Assembly (NCBI RefSeq): GCF_027744825.2
Contig: NW_026527054.1
Span: forward strand, 2,170,001-2,234,000
Source: Synchiropus splendidus
Lineage: Eukaryota > Chordata > Actinopteri > Syngnathiformes > Callionymidae
Reading direction: 5' to 3'
DNA: 64,000 nucleotides
Shown in pieces: positions 62,101 through 64,000 of the stretch (the first letter of the stretch is position 1; every line of letters starts with the position of its first letter). Both the position numbers and the translations under genes were made by a program. The notes beneath the pieces are model-generated. The model saw nothing but the letters and a program-made list of their open reading frames with translations, was not told the DNA's origin and ran no database searches.

Positions 62101-64000
62101 TGGCACAATGCAGAAAACGCGTTTTCAGCTTGTGATAACGTGGGTTCCGGAACGCCAAACATAAAAATGTTGATATCTTTCGAAAAACACTTCAGACAGC
62201 TTAGATTTCATGTGCAAATACTAGAAAGACCCTTTCTGCTGTAGTGGGATGTAAAAATTTCATGTTCTGAAGCTTCCCTGCAAAGTTATCGGACAATGCA
62301 GAAAACGATTTTTCATCCTGAGATAAGGTCGATTCCGGAACGCCAAACATAAAAATGTTGATAACTTTCGAAAAACACTTCAGACAGCTTAGATCTGATG
62401 TGCAAATACTAGAAAGACCCTTTCTGCGATAGTGGGACGTGAAAATTTCATGTTCTGAAGCTTCCCAGCAAAGTTATGGCACAATGCCGAAAACGCGTTT
62501 TCAGCCTGAGATAAGGTGGTTTCCGAAACGCCAAACGTAAAAATGTTGATAACTTTGGAACAACACTTCAGACAGCTTAGATTTGATGTGCAACTACTAG
62601 AAAGACCATTTCTGCTATAGTGGGACGTGAAAATTTCATGTTCTGAAGCTTCCATGCAAAGTTATGGCACAATGCAGACAACGCGTTTTCAGCCTGAGAT
62701 AAGGTCGATTCTGGAACGCCAAACGTAAAAATGTTGATAAATTTGGAAAAACATTTCAGACAGCTTAGATTTGATGTGCAACTACTAGAAAGACCCTTTC
62801 TGCTGTAGTGGGAGGTGAAAATTTCATGTTCTGAAGATTCCTTGCAAAGTTATGGCACAATGCAGGAAACGCGTTTTCAGCCTGAGATAAGGTCGATTCA
62901 GGAACACCAAACATAAAAATGTTGAAAACTTTCGAAAAACACATCAGACAGCTTAGATTTGAGGCGCAAATACTAGAAAGACCCTTTCTGCTATAGTAGG
63001 AGGTGAACATTTCATGTTGTGAAGCTTCCCTGAGAAGTTATGGCACAATGCAGAAAACGCGTTTTCAGCCTGAGACAAGGTGGTTTCCGAAAGGCCAAAC
63101 GTAAAAATGTTGATAACTTTGGAACAACACTTCAGATAGCTTAGATTTAATGTGCAACTACTAGAAATACCCTTTCTGCTATAGTGGGAGGTGAAAATTT
63201 CATTTTCTGAACCTTCCCTGCAAAGTTATGGCACAATGCGTAAAACGCGTTTTCAGCCTGAGATAAGGTCGATTCCGGAACACCAAACATAAAGATGTTG
63301 ATAACTTTGGAAAAACACTTCAGACAGCTTATATTTGATGTGCAACTACTAGAAAGACCCTTTCTGCTATAGTGGGAGGTGAACATTTCATGTTCTGAAG
63401 CTTCCCTGCAAAGTTATGGCACAATGCTTAAAACGCGTTTTCAGCCTAAGATAAGGTCGATTCCGGAACGCCAAAAATAAAAATGTTGATAACTTTGGAA
63501 AAACACATCAGACAACTTAGATTTGATCTGCAACTACTAGAAAGACCCTTTCTGCTGTAGTGGGAGGTGAAAATTTCATTTTCTGAAGCTTCCCTGCAAA
63601 GTTATGGCACAATGCCGAAAACGCGTTTTCAGCCTGAGATAAGGTGGGTTCCGGAACGCCAAAAATAAAAATGTTGATAACTTTGGAAAAACACATCAGA
63701 CAACTTAGATTTGATCTGCAACTACTAGAAAGACCCTTTCTGCTGTAGTGGGAGGTGAAAATTTCATTTTCTGAAGCTTCCCTGCAAAGTTATGGCACAA
63801 TGCCGAAAACGCGTTTTCAGCCTGAGATAAGGTGGGTTCCGGAACGCCAAACATAAAAATGTTGATAATTTTGGAAAAACACTTCAGACAGCTTAGATTT
63901 GATGTGCAACTTCTAGAAAAACCCTTTCTGCTATAGTGGGGGGTGAAAATTTCATTTTCTGAATCTTCCCTGCAAAGTTATGGCACAAAGCGTAAAAAGC
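59190..64000. repeat. Copy of the 39465-45025 block, without the 752-bp expansion
   Basis: Landmarks match 39465-42928 at +19727 (39465 with 59192, 40217 with 59944, 40644 with 60371, 41533 with 61260, 42662 with 62389), then 43414-45025 at +18975 (43790 with 62765, 44172 with 63147). The last bases of the window (CAAAGCGTAAAAAGC) match about 45012-45026. The 752-bp change in offset is exactly the four-monomer expansion present in P' but not here. A private change near 61434 (GGAAAAATAC for GGAAAAACAC) separates the copies. Confidence 0.85.

Larger units (their letters stand above)
55950..64000. repeat. 188-bp satellite array, right arm
   Basis: About 43 monomers run in phase to the window end. 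The first part (to about 59160) belongs to unit L'. The rest is a copy of material from 39465-45025. No gene, RNA or further element is seen. The array continues past the window edge. Confidence 0.96.

Noticed and set aside
1..64000. CRISPR-like array of regular direct repeats
   Set aside because: The repeats abut with no unique spacers, are 188 bp long, and sit with a vertebrate LINE.
1..64000. A novel gene system (defence, toxin or biosynthetic cluster)
   Set aside because: No coding sequence other than the LINE is supported. What is unusual here is array structure, not a gene set.

Overview
The window is a block of eukaryotic satellite DNA. About 57.2 kb of the 64 kb is one tandem repeat with a 188-bp monomer, roughly 304 copies, all in one orientation and in phase to within a few bases from end to end. 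The only other sequence is two copies of a 3.36-kb non-LTR retrotransposon on the minus strand (45813-49174 and 52574-55935). I recognise it as Rex3, an RTE-clade LINE of teleost fish. The organism is therefore most likely a bony fish, and the locus a heterochromatic (centromeric, pericentromeric or subtelomeric) satellite array. I see no host gene, rRNA, tRNA, CRISPR array or bacterial feature. The many open frames of 60-110 codons in the satellite are by-products of the 188-bp period.

The array is layered with duplications whose offsets are multiples of 188 bp. From left to right: block A (1-5250) and block B (5251-14690) recur as A' (14691-19530) and B' (19531-29120), giving a worn super-repeat of about 14.3 kb. 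Inside these lie duplications of 6, 10, 12 and 13 monomers and at least two hybrid monomers at crossover junctions. Region C (29121-36900) has 7-mer and 9-mer duplications. Region D (36901-45640) is a 19-mer block P followed by its copy P', and P' carries an extra 752 bp (4 monomers).

At 45640-59160 a 6761-bp unit (18 monomers plus one Rex3 with its target-site duplication) stands twice in tandem. The copies appear to differ at about three bases, one of them a V-to-I change in the reverse transcriptase. Both Rex3 copies share the same nonsense codon and the same frameshift, so one insertion decayed and was then amplified along with the satellite. Within the unit is a local trimeric higher-order repeat of 564 bp. 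From about 59190 to the window end the sequence returns to a copy of 39465-45025, without the 752-bp expansion. If this copy continues, another Rex3 should begin near position 64788, just outside the window.

No genes act together here. The biology is array turnover: unequal exchange, a retrotransposon landing inside the satellite, and capture of that element into an amplifying unit. The 188-bp length and the dyad-symmetric CpG-rich motifs make a centromeric role plausible but unproven. Block boundaries are approximate, read by eye from shared variants.
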